Shown here: positions 3,879 through 5,307 of the stretch, piece after piece | Layout: every line of letters starts with the position of its first letter | How positions within the stretch are numbered: position 1 is the first letter of the stretch | The notes under the pieces: model-generated | Databases searched by the model: none | Seen by the model: only the letters and a program-made list of their open reading frames with translations | Told to the model about the DNA's origin: nothing | Program-made: the position numbers and the translations under genes | Source of the DNA: an uncultured Lacticaseibacillus sp. | Lineage (GTDB): Bacteria; Bacillota; Bacilli; Lactobacillales; Lactobacillaceae | DNA: 5,307 nt | Reading direction: 5' to 3' | Assembly (NCBI GenBank): GCA_934293835.1 | Contig: CAKQZO010000117.1 | Location: 1-5,307 of the forward strand

Positions 3879-4103
3879 TTACCTGAGGGGTTGAGGGGTT
3901 GAGGGGTTGAGGGGTTGAGGGGTTGAGGGGTTGGTAGGGACAGCTGTGTGCTGGACGAGGACGATTGCGAGTAGCACAAACAAGCCGGTGACACCCCAGA
4001 ATCCGGTCTGGTAACGTGGATTTAAGTGGCGGTACTTGCTAAGACTCAGATGCCATAGTTGTTTAAGCCGGTTCATCCCCAACGCCCCCAATCGTTCTGT
4101 CAT
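3879..4103 (-). CDS. Membrane-anchor half of the split beta-lactamase-fold gene
   Basis: As sequenced this frame gives 74 residues: a basic N-terminus (residues 1-30), one membrane helix (about 34-51, FWGVTGLFVLLAIVLVQ), and the repeat-coded linker of Pro, Ser, Thr, Gln, Leu and Asn, ending at TAA two codons after the repeat. It has the charge pattern of an N-in, C-out anchor. The start is uncertain: ATG 4103 and ATG 4076 are both possible, the latter with a weak GGGGG 10 to 14 bases before it, and a TTG at 4133 is also in frame. No start has a textbook ribosome site. On its own it would be a useless stub, which is why it is read as the N-terminus of the protein continued at 3884-3121. The AT-rich stretch 4134-4182 just upstream is the only room for a promoter, but no clear pair of hexamers stands out. 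Confidence 0.6.
   Translation of the reverse strand: MTERLGALGMNRLKQLWHLSLSKYRHLNPRYQTGFWGVTGLFVLLAIVLVQHTAVPTNPSTPQPLNPSTPQPLR
3885..3932. repeat. Six perfect tandem copies of an 8-base unit (GAGGGGTT; coding strand AACCCCTC)
   Basis: Six identical copies without a mismatch occupy 48 bases inside the anchor-to-domain junction of the beta-lactamase-fold gene. As eight is not a multiple of three, each gain or loss changes the downstream frame. All three frames of the unit are free of stops and spell the same cyclic octapeptide (NPSTPQPL), so only what follows is affected. The plus strand has six runs of GGGG spaced by four bases. It is typical of a slipped-strand contingency locus. Confidence 0.95.
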
Positions 4104-4175
4104 TAAGACTATCAAATTCTCACGAGATAGCAACCTATAAATTTATTAAGAATCTTGAAGTCTCATACCGTCTTA

Positions 4176-4217
4176 ATAATAAAAAGGGGCTGTGAGACAA
4201 GCGTCACAGCACCCTTT
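4176..4217 (-). terminator. Intrinsic terminator after the oxidoreductase gene
   Basis: On the minus strand AAAGGG-T-GCTGTGA (4217-4204) pairs with TCACAGCCCCTTT (4195-4183), a 13-bp stem with one bulged base and an 8-base loop, followed by TTTTTATTATT. It ends transcription coming from the oxidoreductase side and insulates the envelope cluster, which must therefore have its own promoter between here and about 4103. Confidence 0.85.
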
Positions 4218-4386
4218 GCGCGTCTGAATGTTCCAGTAATGTTTCGTTCTAAAAGACAGGCATGCGCTGACAAGGACATCAGTCGCTAGATTCAAGCTGC
4301 TTAGGCTATCCGTCGCAGCCTGTTGCGTTGCTGCTGGCCTAATCGCTAAGATCGTGGCTCGGTCATTGCGCAGTTTCAAGCCGTAT
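4218..4386. other. Non-coding, hairpin-rich 3' region of the oxidoreductase transcript
   Basis: The 169 bases between the oxidoreductase stop and the terminator contain no credible gene; the one open frame through it runs across the terminator and has no ribosome site. On the minus strand two imperfect stem-loops are visible: AGGCT...AGCCT / GCTGC...GCAGC around 4300-4325, and GCGACTGA...TCAGCGC around 4263-4286. It could be a long 3' UTR, a small RNA derived from it, or an intergenic repeat element; the sequence alone does not decide. Confidence 0.35.
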
Positions 4387-5307
4387 TTAGTGGTTGACAA
4401 TCACGAGCTTACCGATCATCCGGCCGCTTTCAACGGCTTCGTTCGCGGCTTTCAAGTTGGTCACGTTGATCGGACTGAGCGCCTTGGTCGCGGTGGTAAC
4501 GAGGTGACCCTGATCTAGTAAAGTCGCCAGCCTGGTGAGGATTTGATGTTGGGAAATCAAGTCGGTGGTGTGATACATGGCCTTGCTGAAAACAAGCTCC
4601 CAACCGAATGTCGCGCGCTTATCTTTGAGCGGACTGAGATCTAGCGGGTGGTTGGCGCGGGTGATCGAGACGATGCGGCCAGCCGGGGCGATCAGCTCTG
4701 TCATCTCCGCCCAGTGGCAATCGACGCTGTGCATATCGAAGATGTAATCGACATTTTGGTAACCGTGCGCGCGCACTTGGGCAACCAGGTCGTGGTGGTG
4801 ATTGACGACCTCATCTGCGCCGAGCTTGGTGACCCAGGCGCGAGTCTCGGGACGCGAGGCAGAAGCGATGACGTGCAACCCAGCCCAGTGGGCAAGCTGC
4901 ACGGCCATTGAGCCTGCACCACCAGCACCGTTAATCAATAGAATACTGTGCTGACGGTTGCCGGCGTGATCGTCAGGATCGATGCCTAGAATTTCAAATA
5001 GTGCTTCCCATGCGGTCAAGCCGGTTAGTGGAATCGCGGCCGTATCGGCATCGTCAAGGGTCTTGGGCGCCGCGGCCACAATGCGCTCGTCAACTAATTC
5101 GTACTCGGCATTACTTCCCGGGCGGGTCACCTCGCCGGAGTAATAGACGCGCTCACCGATTGTAAAAAGGCTGACGGCTTCCCCGACGGCTGTAACCGTG
5201 CCGACACCATCAAAGCCGAGAATGCTGGGGACCTGGGGATTGCCGTCCCCCTGCGATCGGTGTAAGACATCGACGGGGTTGACCGAAACGGCAGAAACGT
5301 GGATGAG
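4387..5307 (-). CDS. MDR-superfamily oxidoreductase, quinone reductase/alcohol dehydrogenase type (5' end beyond window)
   Basis: The last 306 codons are present. The visible N-terminal part holds the MDR catalytic-domain motifs VSVNPVDV and ILGFDGVGTVTAVGEAV. Then come LTGLTAWEALFEILGI, typical of the subfamily often labelled zinc-binding alcohol dehydrogenase family protein, and the Rossmann motif NGAGGAGSMAVQLA (about residues 126-139 of the visible part) that binds NAD(P)H. The Cys-rich structural zinc loop and zinc ligands of true alcohol dehydrogenases are missing, so despite the common name it is probably a zinc-free NADPH-dependent quinone or enone reductase. Family members have about 335 residues, so roughly 30 are missing. 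An internal GTG at 5130 is not the start because the motifs before it are in frame and conserved. It is followed by the hairpin-rich tail and the terminator at 4176-4217. The substrate is unknown. Confidence 0.9.
   Translation of the reverse strand, partial: LIHVSAVSVNPVDVLHRSQGDGNPQVPSILGFDGVGTVTAVGEAVSLFTIGERVYYSGEVTRPGSNAEYELVDERIVAAAPKTLDDADTAAIPLTGLTAWEALFEILGIDPDDHAGNRQHSILLINGAGGAGSMAVQLAHWAGLHVIASASRPETRAWVTKLGADEVVNHHHDLVAQVRAHGYQNVDYIFDMHSVDCHWAEMTELIAPAGRIVSITRANHPLDLSPLKDKRATFGWELVFSKAMYHTTDLISQHQILTRLATLLDQGHLVTTATKALSPINVTNLKAANEAVESGRMIGKLVIVNH

Larger units (their letters stand above)
3121..4103 (-). pseudogene. Full beta-lactamase-fold gene, frameshifted or phase-variable (OFF as sequenced)
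   Basis: The anchor half (4103 to 3879) and the enzyme-like half (open from the repeat to 3121) are in different frames and meet inside the 8-base repeat. Removing one repeat copy (8 bases) turns 983 bases into 975, exactly 325 codons including the stop, and gives a 324-aa protein: basic tail, membrane helix, Pro/Ser/Thr linker, then beta-lactamase-like fold. Adding two copies does the same. With seven copies the frame stops after four codons past the repeat. Both halves look otherwise intact, with no second lesion, which favours a reversible switch over decay. Alternative explanations are a strain-specific fixed mutation or an assembly error in the repeat. The alternative start at 4076 would give 315 aa. 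Confidence 0.7.

Noticed and set aside
3885..3932. Tandem repeat considered as a CRISPR array or a replication-origin iteron
   Set aside because: Units are 8 bases with no spacers, lie inside coding sequence, and no cas, rep or parA-like gene is in view.
4173..4400. Minus-strand 75-codon frame between the oxidoreductase and the envelope cluster
   Set aside because: It overlaps the oxidoreductase end, crosses the terminator hairpin and U-run, and has no ribosome site.

Overview
The window reads as chromosomal DNA from a low-to-mid GC Gram-positive, most likely a Lactobacillaceae member of the Lacticaseibacillus (L. casei/paracasei/rhamnosus) type. This rests on strong AGGAGG-type ribosome sites, a TxpA/BsrG-like type I toxin, an LCP wall-polymer ligase next to a YkuD L,D-transpeptidase, and the base composition. 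No genome comparison was possible. Every protein gene is on the minus strand, so the window is best read from right to left.

From the right edge: (i) the 3' part of a zinc-independent MDR oxidoreductase of the quinone reductase/alcohol dehydrogenase type (4387-5307), followed by a 170-nt non-coding tail and a strong terminator (4176-4217). (ii) A cell-envelope cluster that runs from about 4103 to a perfect 12-bp-stem terminator at 896-927. It holds a membrane-anchored beta-lactamase-fold protein, a YkuD L,D-transpeptidase, an LCP protein and a two-helix small membrane protein. The first gene is split by an octanucleotide repeat of six copies (3885-3932). The repeat puts the anchor and the enzyme-like domain in different frames, and losing one copy or gaining two would join them. 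(iii) A compact type I toxin-antitoxin locus (about 437-802): a 39-aa BsrG/TxpA-like toxin, a convergent antisense RNA with its own promoter and terminator, a toxin terminator, and a toxin leader with a Shine-Dalgarno-masking hairpin and a 14-codon upstream ORF overlapping the toxin start. A further 30-aa ORF with a strong ribosome site lies just upstream. (iv) The 5' part of a DJ-1/PfpI protein (1-328) with its own promoter.

The envelope genes probably act together on the outer face of the membrane: LCP proteins attach polymers to peptidoglycan, the YkuD enzyme makes or edits 3-3 cross-links, and the repeat-controlled beta-lactamase-fold protein is an on/off partner of unknown activity whose three catalytic motifs all look degenerate. 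The two most notable systems are the putative phase switch at 3885-3932 and the toxin-antitoxin locus with its unusual translational control region.
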